Origin: GCA-003244245 sp049673305
GTDB taxonomy: Bacteria; Actinomycetota; Actinomycetes; Mycobacteriales; Pseudonocardiaceae
Length of the DNA: 64,000 nucleotides
Direction: 5' to 3'
Assembly: GCA_049673305.1 (NCBI GenBank)
Contig: JBATXM010000150.1
Coordinates: forward strand, 10,248-74,247
Part shown: piece by piece, positions 23,646-33,398 of the stretch
Layout: every line of letters begins with the position of its first letter
Position numbering within the stretch: position 1 is the stretch's first letter
Made by a program: the position numbers and the translations under genes
Notes under the pieces: generated by a model
The model's input: the letters and a program-made list of their open reading frames with translations, nothing else
The model's database searches: none
What the model was told of the DNA's origin: nothing

Positions 23646-25430
23646 CTACAGGTACTGGCCGGTGTTGGTGGCGGTGTCGATGGCTCGGCCGGAGTCGGAG
23701 TTCTTACCGGATACCAGGGTGCGGATGTACACGATCCGCTCGCCCTTCTTACCCGAGATCCGCGCCCAGTCATCCGGGTTGGTGGTATTGGGTAGGTCCT
23801 CGTTCTCGGCGAACTCGTCGACGATCGAGTCGAGCAGATGAGTCATCCGTAATCCCGGCTGGCCCGTCTCCAGCACTGACTTGATCGCCTTCTTCTTCGC
23901 CCGGTCGACAATGTTCTGGATCATCGCGCCAGAGTTGAAGTCCCGGAAGTAGAGGACTTCTTTATCGCCGTTGGCGTAGGTGACCTCCAGGAAACGGTTC
24001 TCCTCGCTCTCGGCGTACATCCGCTCAACGGTGGCCTGGATCATCGCCTGAATGCAGGCCTGCCGGTCCCGCCCGAATTCGGCGAGGTCGTCGGCGTGCA
24101 GCGGTAGCGTCGTCGTCAGGTACTTGGAGAAGACGTCCCTGGCCGCCTCGGCGTCTGGACGCTCAATCTTGATCTTCACGTCAAGCCGCCCGGGACGCAG
24201 GATCGCCGGATCGATCATGTCCTCGCGGTTGGAGGCGCCAATGACGATGACGTTCTCCAACCCCTCCACGCCATCGATCTCGCTGAGCAGCTGCGGCACG
24301 ATCGTGGTCTCGACGTCGGAGGAAACCCCCGACCCCCGGGTACGGAAGATCGAATCCATCTCGTCGAAGAACACGATGACCGGGGTACCCTCTGACGCCT
24401 TCTCTCTGGCCCGCTGGAAGATCAGTCGGATGTGCCGCTCGGTTTCCCCGACGTACTTGTTGAGCAGCTCAGGACCCTTGATGTTGAGGAAGTAACTCTT
24501 GGCCTCGGTGTCCCCTCGAACCTGGGCCACCTTCTTGGCCAACGAGTTGGCCACCGCCTTGGCGATCAGGGTCTTGCCGCATCCGGGAGGACCGTAGAGC
24601 AGTACACCTTTGGGCGGGCGCAGCTCGTAGGTGCGGAACAGCTCGGCATGCAGGAATGGCAGCTCGACCGCGTCGCGAATCTGCTCGATCTGGTTGGCCA
24701 GGCCGCCGATGTCCTCATACCCGATGTCGGGGACCTCCTCTAGCACAAGATCCTCAACCTCCGCCTTGGGCACCCGCTCGTAGGCGTACGCGGCCTTGGT
24801 GTCCACCAGGAGGGAGTCACCCGGCTTGAGCGGCACGGCGTCGGGATTGTCCGGGCCGGGGAGCAGCGGGTCAGCCAGCCATACCACACGTTCTTCGTCG
24901 GCGTGCCCGACGACCAGCGCCCGTAGGCCACAGTCGAGCACTTCGCGCAGTGCACAGACCTCGCCGGTCGACTCGAATGCGCCTGCTTCCACCACAGTCA
25001 GCGCCTCATTGAGCCGCACGCTCTGTCCTCGGCGCAGCTGCGGAACCTCGACCGAAGGCGACACCGCCACCCGCATCCGGCGCCCGGAGGTGAATACGTC
25101 CACGGAGCCGTCGTCGAAGCAGACGAGAAACACGCCATAGCCGCTGGGCGGCTGAGCCAGCCGGTCGACCTCCTCGCGTAGCGCGAGGAGCTGGCTACGG
25201 GCCTCCCGCAGCGTCTCAACCAGTTTGGCGTTGCGCTCGGTGAGCTGGGCCACCGACGCGGAGGCCTCGGCGAGGCGCTCCTCAAGCAACCGGACATGCC
25301 GGGGAGACTCGGTCAATCGGCGACGCAACAGCGTCACCTCATCCTCGAGGACCCTGATCTGAGCGGCCAGCGCGGGGTCGATACGGTCTCGGCCCTCAGC
25401 GGCTCGGTCGCTGGAATAATCGTGCGGCAC
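23646..25430 (-). CDS. mpa: Proteasome-associated AAA ATPase (Mpa/ARC)
   Basis: 594 aa. An N-terminal coiled coil (about residues 15-80, IRVLEDEVTLLRRRL...LREEVDRLAQ) binds Pup. Two OB domains follow, then the AAA domain with GPPGCGKTLIAKAVAN near residue 283 and FFDEMDSIFRTRG. The C-terminus GQYL docks into the 20S core. It unfolds pupylated proteins. Downstream dop/pup/prc genes are not in the window, and the cysN scrap shows that this end is an island junction. Confidence 0.97.
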   Translation of the reverse strand: MPHDYSSDRAAEGRDRIDPALAAQIRVLEDEVTLLRRRLTESPRHVRLLEERLAEASASVAQLTERNAKLVETLREARSQLLALREEVDRLAQPPSGYGVFLVCFDDGSVDVFTSGRRMRVAVSPSVEVPQLRRGQSVRLNEALTVVEAGAFESTGEVCALREVLDCGLRALVVGHADEERVVWLADPLLPGPDNPDAVPLKPGDSLLVDTKAAYAYERVPKAEVEDLVLEEVPDIGYEDIGGLANQIEQIRDAVELPFLHAELFRTYELRPPKGVLLYGPPGCGKTLIAKAVANSLAKKVAQVRGDTEAKSYFLNIKGPELLNKYVGETERHIRLIFQRAREKASEGTPVIVFFDEMDSIFRTRGSGVSSDVETTIVPQLLSEIDGVEGLENVIVIGASNREDMIDPAILRPGRLDVKIKIERPDAEAARDVFSKYLTTTLPLHADDLAEFGRDRQACIQAMIQATVERMYAESEENRFLEVTYANGDKEVLYFRDFNSGAMIQNIVDRAKKKAIKSVLETGQPGLRMTHLLDSIVDEFAENEDLPNTTNPDDWARISGKKGERIVYIRTLVSGKNSDSGRAIDTATNTGQYL

Positions 25431-25578
25431 GAGGCACCTCCTCCCACACGGTTCTGGAGACTATTAACGGTACGGGACAGCGCGCCAGAACCGTGAGTTA
25501 ACGGCGGATCAACTCCCGGCAGACCACCGCCCGGCCGGGTGCGCAGCGCTGTCGGGGGTCTCGCCTACCCTGCGGGCT

Positions 25579-26514
25579 ATGACGGAGATCCTGGCCAGCG
25601 CCCCGACCGCCACCAACCCAGCCACCAACCCCGAAACCAGACCTGTCGCGCGCAGGCGTCCAGCCCTGTCACCGTCGCGAGCAGCGGATTTCAAGCAGTG
25701 TCCGCTGCTGTACCGGTTCCGGGCGGTCGACCGGCTGCCCGAGGCACCGAGCCGGTTGCAGGTCCGCGGCACCGTGGTCCACGCGGCGCTGGAGCGGCTT
25801 TTCGCGCTGTCCCCCGACCGGCGAGACGCCGAGGCCGGGCGTGACCTGGTGGATCCTGCCTGGCGCGAGATCCTGGCGGGCAGCCCGGAGCTGGCCGAGC
25901 TGTTCACCGGCCCGCAGGATCCAGAGCTCGCCGAGTGGCTCGATTCAGCGCGTGCGCTCATCGATGCCTACTTCGAGCTGGAGAACCCCCGGCTGGTCCA
26001 GCACGAGGCCTGCGAGCTGCTGGTGGAGGCGGAGCTGGCCGCCAGCGATACCACCGATGAGGAGCCGCTGCTGCTGCGGGGATACATCGACCGGCTCGAC
26101 GTCGCCCCTACCGGGGAAATCCGGGTCGTGGACTACAAGTCTGGCGCCGCGCCACGGGAGGTCTTCGAAGCTAAGGCGCTGTTCCAGATGAAGTTCTACG
26201 CGCTGGTCCTGCTTCGGATCCGCGGCGTGGTGCCGCGCCAACTGCGGCTGCTCTACCTAGCTGACCGGCAAGCGTTGAGCTACGCTCCCGACGAGGCGGA
26301 GCTCATCCGCTTCGAGCGCACCCTCGCCGCGATCTGGTCAGCGATCCGACGGGCCGCCCTCAGCGGTGATTTCCGCCCCAGCCCCAGCCGGATGTGTGAC
26401 TGGTGTGATCACAAGTCCCGCTGCCCGGCGTTTGGCGGCATCGCACCGTCGTACCCGGGCTGGCCGGACCTCTTCGGCGCGGGCTCGGAAACCGCGCGCG
26501 ACCGCGCGGAGTAG
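25579..26514 (+). CDS. RecB-like PD-(D/E)XK exonuclease (Rv2119-like)
   Basis: 311 aa. Nuclease core RGYIDRLDVAPTGEIRVVDYKSG gives D and ExK-type residues. An N-terminal Cys in ADFKQCPLLYRFR and the C-terminal CDWCDHKSRCPAFGG form the four-cysteine iron-sulfur site seen in AddB/Cas4-like nucleases. It is divergent from mpa, as in mycobacteria. There is no Cas gene nearby, so it is probably a housekeeping repair nuclease. Confidence 0.9.
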   Translation: MTEILASAPTATNPATNPETRPVARRRPALSPSRAADFKQCPLLYRFRAVDRLPEAPSRLQVRGTVVHAALERLFALSPDRRDAEAGRDLVDPAWREILAGSPELAELFTGPQDPELAEWLDSARALIDAYFELENPRLVQHEACELLVEAELAASDTTDEEPLLLRGYIDRLDVAPTGEIRVVDYKSGAAPREVFEAKALFQMKFYALVLLRIRGVVPRQLRLLYLADRQALSYAPDEAELIRFERTLAAIWSAIRRAALSGDFRPSPSRMCDWCDHKSRCPAFGGIAPSYPGWPDLFGAGSETARDRAE

Positions 26515-26533
26515 CCACCTGCGTCGAAGACCC

Positions 26534-26797
26534 TCACAGGTAGCGGTAGACATCGGTGGTGCTGATCCCCCGGCCAAGCATGAGCACCTGCACCCGGTAG
26601 AGCAGTTGGGAAATCTCCTCCGCCAACCGGTCGTCAGATTCGTGTTCGGCGGCGATCCACACCTCGCCGGCCTCCTCGAGCACCTTCTTGCCCTGCGCAT
26701 GCACCCCGTCGGCCAGCGCCGCCACCGTGGCTGAGCCAGCCGGCCGAGTCCGAGCACGCTCAGTGAGCTCGTCGAACAGCTCGTCAAACGTCTTCAC
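26534..26797 (-). CDS. hisE: Phosphoribosyl-ATP pyrophosphatase
   Basis: 87 aa MazG-like enzyme for step 2 of histidine synthesis. KKVLEEAGEVWIAAEHES and LAEEISQLLYRVQVLML carry the metal-binding acidic residues. hisG, which normally follows it in actinobacteria, is not here; convergent recB-like follows instead. It starts 21 nt after metH ends, so it may be read with metH. Confidence 0.93.
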   Translation of the reverse strand: MKTFDELFDELTERARTRPAGSATVAALADGVHAQGKKVLEEAGEVWIAAEHESDDRLAEEISQLLYRVQVLMLGRGISTTDVYRYL

Positions 26798-26818
26798 CGG
26801 GCGCCACCCGCACGACCC

Positions 26819-29800
26819 TCACGCATTGAAGTACTTGGCTTCCGGGTGGTGCGCGACGATGGCGTCGGTGGACTGCTCCGGGTGCAGCTGGAACTCCTCA
26901 GACAGCGTCACCCCGATCCGCTCTGGCCGCAGCAGCGTGACGATCTTCGCTCGGTCCTCGAGTTCCGGGCAGGCCCCATAGCCGAGTGAATATCGGGCGC
27001 CCCGGTAACCGAGCTTGAAGAATTCCTCCACCTCAGCCGGGTCCTCCTCGGCCATCGCTGTCCCCGAGACAAAACGAAGCTCCTCCCGGATCCGCCGGTG
27101 CCAGTACTCGGCCAACGCCTCGGTCAGCTGCACGCCCAGACCGTGCACCTCGAGATAGTCCCGGTAGGCGTCTTTGGCGAACAACTCGGCCGCGTAGTCA
27201 GCGATCGCCTGGCCCATCGTCACCAGGTGCAACGGCAGGACGTCGACCTCGCCGGCAGCCAGTGCCACCGCCTGCGGCCGGTAGAAGTCCGCCAGGCACA
27301 GCCGGCGGTCGCGGCGCTGGCGGGGAAAGGTGAAGTGGAACCGGTGCGCCGCGTCCGGACGGGGTTCGGCGAGCACCATCAGCGTGTCGCCGTCCGCGAC
27401 CGCCGGGAAGTACCCGTAGACCACCGCGGCGTGCGCGAGCACCCCCTCGGTGGTCAGCCGGTCCAACCAGTAGCGCAGCCGGGGCCGGCCCTCAGTTTCC
27501 ACCAGCTCCTCGTAGGAGGGGCCCTCCTTGCTCCGGGACCCGCGCAGGCCCCACTGGCCCAGGAAGGTGGCCCGCTCGTCGAGCATCGCGGTGAACTCCG
27601 CCACCGGGATGCCGGTGACCACCCGGGAGCCCCAGAACGGTGGAACCGGGATCGGCACATCGGTGGCGACGTCGGAGCGGGCTACCGGCCCGTCGGCGTC
27701 GGAGACGTCGGCCTCCCGAGCCCGGCGCGCCTGCGCGATGCGCAGCGACCGCTCCCGGCGAGTCTTGCGCTCGGCCGCCTTGGCCTCCTCCTTCGGATCG
27801 GCGAGCACGGTGCCGCCCCGCTTCCGAGTCATGATCGAGTCCATCAGCCGTAGGCCTTCGAAGGCGTCCCGGGCGTAGCGGACCTCCCCGGGATACAGCT
27901 CGGCGAGATCGCTCTCCACGTAGGCACGGGTCAGCGCCGCCCCGCCGAGCAGCACCGGCGTGTCGGACAGGCCCCGGGAGTTCATCTCCTCCAGGTTCTC
28001 CTTCATGATCACCGTTGACTTGACGAGGAGCCCCGACATCCCAATGGCATCCGCACGGTGCTCCCCGGCAGCCTGCAAGATCGCGCTGATGGGCTGCTTG
28101 ATACCGAGGTTGATCACCTCGTAGCCGTTGTTGGATAGAATGATGTCCACCAGGTTCTTGCCAATGTCGTGCACGTCACCCTTGACAGTGGCCAGCACCA
28201 GCCGGCCCTTGCCGGTAGCGTTGTCGGAGCGCTCCATATGAGGTTCGAGGTGCCCGACGGACGCCTTCATCACCTCCGCTGATTGCAGCACGAACGGCAG
28301 TTGCATCTGGCCCGAGCCGAACAGCTCACCGACGGTCCGCATCCCGGACAGCAGGGTGTCATTGATGATCTGTAGCGCGGGCCGCTGCTCCAGGGCGGCG
28401 TCCAGGTCCTCAGCCAGCCCGTTGCGGTCCCCGTCGACGATCCGCCGCTCCAACCGCTCGAACAGGGGCAGCGCGGCGAGCTCAGCCGCTCGGGACTGCC
28501 GGGACGAGGACGTTGTGACGCCCTCGAACAGCGCCATCAGCTGCTGCAGCGGATCGTATTCTTCCCCGTCTCCCCCAGGATCCCCAGCCCCGGACCGGCG
28601 CCGGTCGTACACCAGATCCAGTGCCACGGCCCGTTGCTCGTCCGGGATCCGGGCCATCGGAAGGATCTTCGAGGCGTGCACGATCGCGGTGTCCAACCCG
28701 GCCTGCACGCACTCGTGCAGGAACACCGAGTTGAGCACCTGCCGGGCCGCCGGGTTGAGACCGAAAGACACGTTGGACACCCCGAGCGTGGTCTGCACCT
28801 CCGGGTAGCGCCGCTTGACCTCGCGGATCGCCTCGATGGTCTCCAGCGCGTCGCGACGTGTCTCTTCCTGGCCGGTGGAGACGGGGAAGGTGAGGCAGTC
28901 GATGATGATGTCGCAGGTACGCATGCCCCAGGTGGTGGTCAGGTCATCGATCAGCCGCGACGCCACCCGCACCTTCCACTGCGCGGTGCGGGCCTGGCCC
29001 TGCTCGTCGATGCACAGCGCCACCACGGCCGTCCCATGCTCGCGGACCAGCTCCATGACGCGCTGGTAGCGCGAGCCGGGCCCGTCGCCGTCCTCGTAGT
29101 TCACCGAGTTGACCGCGCACCGCCCACCGAGGCGTTCCAGGCCGGCGCGGAGCACCTCAGGTTCGGTGGAGTCCAGCATGATCGGCAGCGTCGACGCGGT
29201 GGCCAGCCGCCCAGCCAGCTCGGCCATATCGGCGGCACCGTCGCGGCCGACATAGTCCACGTTCAGGTCAATCAGGTGCGCGCCATCCCGGGTCTGCGCG
29301 CGGGCGCTCTGGACGCAGTCCTCGAAGCGCCCGGCAAGCATGGCCTCGCGGAACACCTTGGACCCGGTGGCGTTGGTCCGCTCGCCGATCATCAGCACAC
29401 TGGCGTCCTGGCGGAACGGGACCGCGGTGTAGAGCGAGGACACCCCAGGCTCAGGAAGCGGCCGCCGGCTGCGGGAGGTCAGCCCAGACACCGCCCGCAC
29501 CACCGCCGCGATGTGCTCCCAGGTCGTGCCGCAGCAACCCCCGACCAGCCGGACGCCGAACTCGGTGACGAAGCCGGCCAGCGCGGTGGCCAGCTCGTCG
29601 GGGGTCAGCGGGTAGACCGCCCCGTCCCTACCGAGCTGGGGCAACCCGGCGTTGGGCATCACCGACAGCGGGATCCGGGAATGCTTGGCCAGCTGGCGCA
29701 GGTGCTCGCTCATCTCGGCCGGACCGGTGGCGCAGTTCAGCCCGATCAGGTCGATGCCCAACGGTTCCAGCGCGGTGAGTGCGGCGCCGATTTCGGTGCC

Positions 29801-30403
29801 CAGCAGCATCGTTCCGGTGGTCTCCAGGGTGACCTGAGTGATGATCGGGACATGCCGGCCCTCGGCCACCATCGCGCGGCGCGCGGCGATCACCGCAGCC
29901 TTGCACTGCAGCAGATCCTGGCTGGTCTCCACCAGCACCGCATCGACGCCACCGGCGAGCAGGCCGCGGACCTGTTCGACGTAGGCGTCGCGCAGCTCGG
30001 CGAAGGAGATGTGGCCCAGGGTCGGCAGCTTGGTGCCCGGGCCGACCGAGCCGAGCACGAACCGCGGCCGGTCTGGTTCAGTGAACTCATCAGCCACCTC
30101 GCGGGCCAGCGTGGCGCCCGCCTCGGCGAGCTCCCGGATCCGATCGGCGATGCCGTACTCGGCGAGGTTGGCCAGATTGGCGCCGAACGTGTTGGACTCC
30201 ACCGCGTCGGCACCCACTTCCAGGTAGCCTCGGTGCACGGTGCGCACGACGTCCGGGCGGGTGACATTGAGGATCTCGTTGCAGCCCTCCAACCCGGCGA
30301 AGTCATCCAGGCTCAGGGGGACAGACTGCAACATCGTGCCCATCGCCCCATCGGCGACGAGAACTCGGCGCGTCAGGACATCGAGCAGCGGTGAGAGAAC
30401 CAT
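26819..30403 (-). CDS. metH: Cobalamin-dependent methionine synthase
   Basis: 1194 aa. Homocysteine domain with zinc ligands in GLNCATG (about residue 222) and GGCCGTT (about 291). Pterin-binding domain (MIGERTNATGSKVFREAM). B12 cap and B12 domain with DVHDIGKN near 745 and the SGLL region. C-terminal SAM reactivation domain ends RIGVTLSEEFQLHPEQSTDAIVAHHPEAKYF. The start gives DGAMGTMLQ at the N-terminus. Only 82 bp separate it from the divergent gene, with no cobalamin riboswitch visible. Confidence 0.97.
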   Translation of the reverse strand: MVLSPLLDVLTRRVLVADGAMGTMLQSVPLSLDDFAGLEGCNEILNVTRPDVVRTVHRGYLEVGADAVESNTFGANLANLAEYGIADRIRELAEAGATLAREVADEFTEPDRPRFVLGSVGPGTKLPTLGHISFAELRDAYVEQVRGLLAGGVDAVLVETSQDLLQCKAAVIAARRAMVAEGRHVPIITQVTLETTGTMLLGTEIGAALTALEPLGIDLIGLNCATGPAEMSEHLRQLAKHSRIPLSVMPNAGLPQLGRDGAVYPLTPDELATALAGFVTEFGVRLVGGCCGTTWEHIAAVVRAVSGLTSRSRRPLPEPGVSSLYTAVPFRQDASVLMIGERTNATGSKVFREAMLAGRFEDCVQSARAQTRDGAHLIDLNVDYVGRDGAADMAELAGRLATASTLPIMLDSTEPEVLRAGLERLGGRCAVNSVNYEDGDGPGSRYQRVMELVREHGTAVVALCIDEQGQARTAQWKVRVASRLIDDLTTTWGMRTCDIIIDCLTFPVSTGQEETRRDALETIEAIREVKRRYPEVQTTLGVSNVSFGLNPAARQVLNSVFLHECVQAGLDTAIVHASKILPMARIPDEQRAVALDLVYDRRRSGAGDPGGDGEEYDPLQQLMALFEGVTTSSSRQSRAAELAALPLFERLERRIVDGDRNGLAEDLDAALEQRPALQIINDTLLSGMRTVGELFGSGQMQLPFVLQSAEVMKASVGHLEPHMERSDNATGKGRLVLATVKGDVHDIGKNLVDIILSNNGYEVINLGIKQPISAILQAAGEHRADAIGMSGLLVKSTVIMKENLEEMNSRGLSDTPVLLGGAALTRAYVESDLAELYPGEVRYARDAFEGLRLMDSIMTRKRGGTVLADPKEEAKAAERKTRRERSLRIAQARRAREADVSDADGPVARSDVATDVPIPVPPFWGSRVVTGIPVAEFTAMLDERATFLGQWGLRGSRSKEGPSYEELVETEGRPRLRYWLDRLTTEGVLAHAAVVYGYFPAVADGDTLMVLAEPRPDAAHRFHFTFPRQRRDRRLCLADFYRPQAVALAAGEVDVLPLHLVTMGQAIADYAAELFAKDAYRDYLEVHGLGVQLTEALAEYWHRRIREELRFVSGTAMAEEDPAEVEEFFKLGYRGARYSLGYGACPELEDRAKIVTLLRPERIGVTLSEEFQLHPEQSTDAIVAHHPEAKYFNA

Positions 30404-30485
30404 GAGATGCAGCGTAGAGCAGCGATATCAGGCTCGTGTGGCATCACTGACGGCCAGCGGGACCCAGGAGCCGTACGCTAGCGCG

Positions 30486-31403
30486 GTGACCCATCCGGAC
30501 GCCTTCGGCAGTGACTCGGCCTCCTGCGGGTCGCCGCTGCCCCAGCTCACCTCCCCGGTGTTGGTCGCCGCGTTCGAGGGTTGGAACGACGCTGGGGACG
30601 CCGCGAGCACCGCGATCGAGCACTTGCAGCTGAGCTGGGACGCGACGCCGCTGGCCGAGCTTGACCCGGAGGACTACTACGACTTCCAGGTCACCAGGCC
30701 CACCACCAAGCTGGTCGACGGGATCACCCGGCGCATCGAGTGGCCCACCACCCGGCTATCGGTGTGCCGGCCGCCCGGGGCCGACTACGACGTGGTGCTG
30801 GTGCACGGCATCGAGCCGAACATGCGCTGGCGGTCGTTCTGCGATGAGCTGCTGCGCTACGTCATGGACCTCGGGATCACCACCGTGGTCAGCCTGGGCT
30901 CGCTGCTCGCCGACACCCCGCACACTCGGCCGGTGCCGGTCACCGGGACCGCCTACGACGCCGCCTCGGCCGCCCGGTTCAAGCTGGAGCGTTCCAAGTA
31001 CGAGGGCCCCACCGGGATCGTGGGGATCTTCCAGGACGCCTGCGTGCAGGCCGGAGTGCCGGCCATTTCCTTCTGGGCGGCGGTGCCGCACTACGTCTCC
31101 GCCCCGCCTTCTCCCAAGGCCACCCTGGCGCTGCTGCACCGGGTAGAGGAGGCGCTCGACCTCGAGGTCCCGCTCGGCGCGCTGCCCGAGGAGTCCGAGG
31201 AGTGGGAGGCGACGGTCAGCGAGATGGCTGATGAGGACGACGAGGTCGCCAGCTACGTGCGTGCGCTGGAGGAGCGCGGTGATACCGACCTGACATTGCA
31301 TGAGGCCAGTGGTGACGCTATCGCTGAGGACTTCGAGCGCTACCTACGCCGCCGCCGCCCCGGCGGTACCTCAGGCCCCAGAGGCCCCCGCGACAGCCGC
31401 TAA
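30486..31403 (+). CDS. PAC2-family protein (Rv2125-like)
   Basis: 305 aa from GTG 30486; GTG 30438 would add 16 residues. The PAC2 core is clear: SPVLVAAFEGWNDAGDAASTAIEHL, GIEPNMRWRSFCDELL and FWAAVPHYVSAPPSPKATLALL. In archaea and eukaryotes PAC2 proteins help proteasome assembly. Here the gene is in the same neighbourhood as mpa, but its role is unproven. It is convergent with hpnH, 19 nt apart. Confidence 0.88.
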   Translation: MTHPDAFGSDSASCGSPLPQLTSPVLVAAFEGWNDAGDAASTAIEHLQLSWDATPLAELDPEDYYDFQVTRPTTKLVDGITRRIEWPTTRLSVCRPPGADYDVVLVHGIEPNMRWRSFCDELLRYVMDLGITTVVSLGSLLADTPHTRPVPVTGTAYDAASAARFKLERSKYEGPTGIVGIFQDACVQAGVPAISFWAAVPHYVSAPPSPKATLALLHRVEEALDLEVPLGALPEESEEWEATVSEMADEDDEVASYVRALEERGDTDLTLHEASGDAIAEDFERYLRRRRPGGTSGPRGPRDSR

Positions 31404-31422
31404 ACAAGCCGTTGGGGTGGAG

Positions 31423-32427
31423 TCATCGGCCCACAGCGGCGCGCAGTGACTCGGTGAGCGAACTCATTGTGGCGATCACCGCGGTGGGCTCGTAGCCGCA
31501 GTGGGCCATGCAGTTGGCACACCGTGGGTCGCGCCCGCGGCCGAACTGGGACCAGTCGGTGTCCTCGATCAGCTCGGCGTAGGTCGTCGCGTAGCTGTCA
31601 TCGAGCAGATAGCAGGGGCGCTGCCAGCCCAGTAGCGAGTAGGACGGGATGCCCCAGGCGGTGCAGGCCAGCTCCCGCTTGCCTTCCAGGAAGTCAAGGA
31701 AGATCGGAGAGTGGTTGAGCCGCCAGCGCCTGCGTCGCCCCTGGCCGAATACCGCAGCGAACAGCGCGCGGGTCTGCGCCACGCTCAGCCAGTTCTCCTG
31801 GTCGGGCGCCTTGCCGTAGGCGTAGGCCGGGGAGATCTGCATGTTGTCCACACCGAGCTCATCGTTGAGGTAGTCGAGCACCTCGATGACGGCAGCCGGG
31901 GTGTCGGTACTGAAGAACGTCGTGTTGGTCATGACCCGGAAACCGGCGTCCTGGGCTTGGCGGATCGCGTCGACCGCGGCGTCGAAGCCGCCCGCCTTGC
32001 ACACGGAAGCGTCGTGGCGCTCCCGTAACCCGTCGATGTGCACCATCCAGGCGAAGTCACGGTGCGGGTGGAACTTGTGCAGGTGTTTGGGCAGCAGCAA
32101 CGCGTTGGTGCACAAGAAGACGATCTTCTTTCGGGCCAGGAGCTGCCGGGTGAGTTCGTGGATCTGCGGGTGCATCAGCGGTTCGCCACCGGCGATCGAC
32201 ACCATCGGAGCGCCGCATTCCTCGACGGCGGCGATCGCCTGCTCGACCGGCATCCGCTGCTTGAGCAGCGCAGCTGGCTGCTGGATCTTGCCACAGCCCC
32301 CGCACTTGAGGTTGCACGCGAACAGCGGCTCGAGCTCGACGAGCAGGGCGAACTTCTCCCGGCGCAACAGCTTCTGCTTGACCAGGAAGCCCCCCAGCCG
32401 CAGCGATTGGCGCAAGGGCATGGCCAC
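31423..32427 (-). CDS. hpnH: Hopanoid biosynthesis radical SAM protein HpnH
   Basis: 334 aa from GTG 32427 behind GAGGGG (or ATG 32421). The upstream open frame is a shadow. CNLKCGGCGK gives CxxxCxxC. The family couples adenosine to diploptene to give adenosylhopane. Additional Cys in the C-terminal tail (CANCMAHCGYEP) match HpnH. It ends the hpnCDE-shc-hpnG-hpnH operon. Confidence 0.94.
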   Translation of the reverse strand: MAMPLRQSLRLGGFLVKQKLLRREKFALLVELEPLFACNLKCGGCGKIQQPAALLKQRMPVEQAIAAVEECGAPMVSIAGGEPLMHPQIHELTRQLLARKKIVFLCTNALLLPKHLHKFHPHRDFAWMVHIDGLRERHDASVCKAGGFDAAVDAIRQAQDAGFRVMTNTTFFSTDTPAAVIEVLDYLNDELGVDNMQISPAYAYGKAPDQENWLSVAQTRALFAAVFGQGRRRRWRLNHSPIFLDFLEGKRELACTAWGIPSYSLLGWQRPCYLLDDSYATTYAELIEDTDWSQFGRGRDPRCANCMAHCGYEPTAVIATMSSLTESLRAAVGR

Positions 32428-32429
32428 AG

Positions 32430-33398
32430 TCAGATCACCCCTCGAGGTGGCGCGACGGTGATGTCCTCGTCGATCAGCCGCGATTCTCGCACGTCGACCG
32501 GGCCGAGTCCGCCCAGGCAGTGCACGATCTGCGCCACCAGATGCGCCACTCGATGCGCCACAAGATGTGACGGAGTGCCGCCGCCCGCTGTGATGCCGAG
32601 CCGCATCGTGCCCGCCAGCCAGCGAAGATCGATCTCGCTCGGGTCGTCGACCAGGTGCACCGGCACACCCTTCCGCTCGATGAACTCCACCAGGCGCAGC
32701 GAACTGGACTGGTTGGCTGAACCGATCACCAGCACCAGGTCCACCTGGGCGAGGGCTGCGCGGAGCGAGCGCGGCCCGGCGAGCAGAACCTGGCGGGGGC
32801 CCGTCGCCGCCGCCCACCATTGCAGCGCGGGTTGGCATGCCCGCAAGGCCCGCAAGGCCCGCAGCCCCCGACGCGGCGTTCCGAGGTGCCACAGCGGGTG
32901 ATCAGTCGAGTCCACGATGGCGCGGACCACGGCGAACGGGGCGTCGAGAACAGCGAACTGGGCGGATTCCATGTCCACCGCGAGCGGGCCAGGCAGACCA
33001 GATACCGGGCGGGTGGACGCAGCGGCGGCGGGCGCCCAGACAATTCGGGAAACCGAGCTGATGGGTCCGACATGGACGGTGAGACCGAGCCGCCGCAGCG
33101 CACCAGCCAGCAACGGTGCCGAAGGGACCTCGACGCGTCGACCGTCAGCGGCGCTGCCCCGAACCTCACTGGCCACCACCACGTCGCCCGGCTGAACCTG
33201 CGGCGTCAGGCCGCCACCGACTCCAGCGACCACGACCGGGGCGACGAGCACCGGATCAATGCCCCAGGACAGTGCCGCCGCGGTGGCGGCCGCGGCTCGT
33301 GGCCCCATCCCGGTGCGCACCAGCCGCATGCTGCGCCCGGCGCGTCGCAGCATGGCCTGCTCGATGCGCAGCGGTGTGCACAGCACCGGCCGGTTCAC
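32430..33398 (-). CDS. hpnG: HpnG-type nucleoside phosphorylase fused to an internally deleted IspH domain
   Basis: 322 aa. Residues 1-185 are a phosphorylase (VVVAGVGGGLTP, AVDMESAQFAV) that would remove adenine from adenosylhopane. Residues 202-211 (RQVLLAGPRS) match the first strand of IspH. The chain then jumps to AQVDLVLVIGSANQSSSLRLVE and GITAGGGTPSHLV, the IspH C-terminal domain. About 200 residues containing the three [4Fe-4S] cysteines of IspH are missing. An HMBPP reductase function is therefore not expected. The phosphorylase part looks whole. It overlaps shc by ATGA. Confidence 0.88.
   Translation of the reverse strand: MNRPVLCTPLRIEQAMLRRAGRSMRLVRTGMGPRAAAATAAALSWGIDPVLVAPVVVAGVGGGLTPQVQPGDVVVASEVRGSAADGRRVEVPSAPLLAGALRRLGLTVHVGPISSVSRIVWAPAAAASTRPVSGLPGPLAVDMESAQFAVLDAPFAVVRAIVDSTDHPLWHLGTPRRGLRALRALRACQPALQWWAAATGPRQVLLAGPRSLRAALAQVDLVLVIGSANQSSSLRLVEFIERKGVPVHLVDDPSEIDLRWLAGTMRLGITAGGGTPSHLVAHRVAHLVAQIVHCLGGLGPVDVRESRLIDEDITVAPPRGVI

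Noticed and set aside
28634..30394. 586-codon plus-strand open frame opposite metH
   Set aside because: Shadow of metH, low-complexity His/Gly/Gln-rich translation without domains.
30404..30485. Cobalamin riboswitch before metH
   Set aside because: The divergent gap is only 82 bp and has no B12-box-like sequence.
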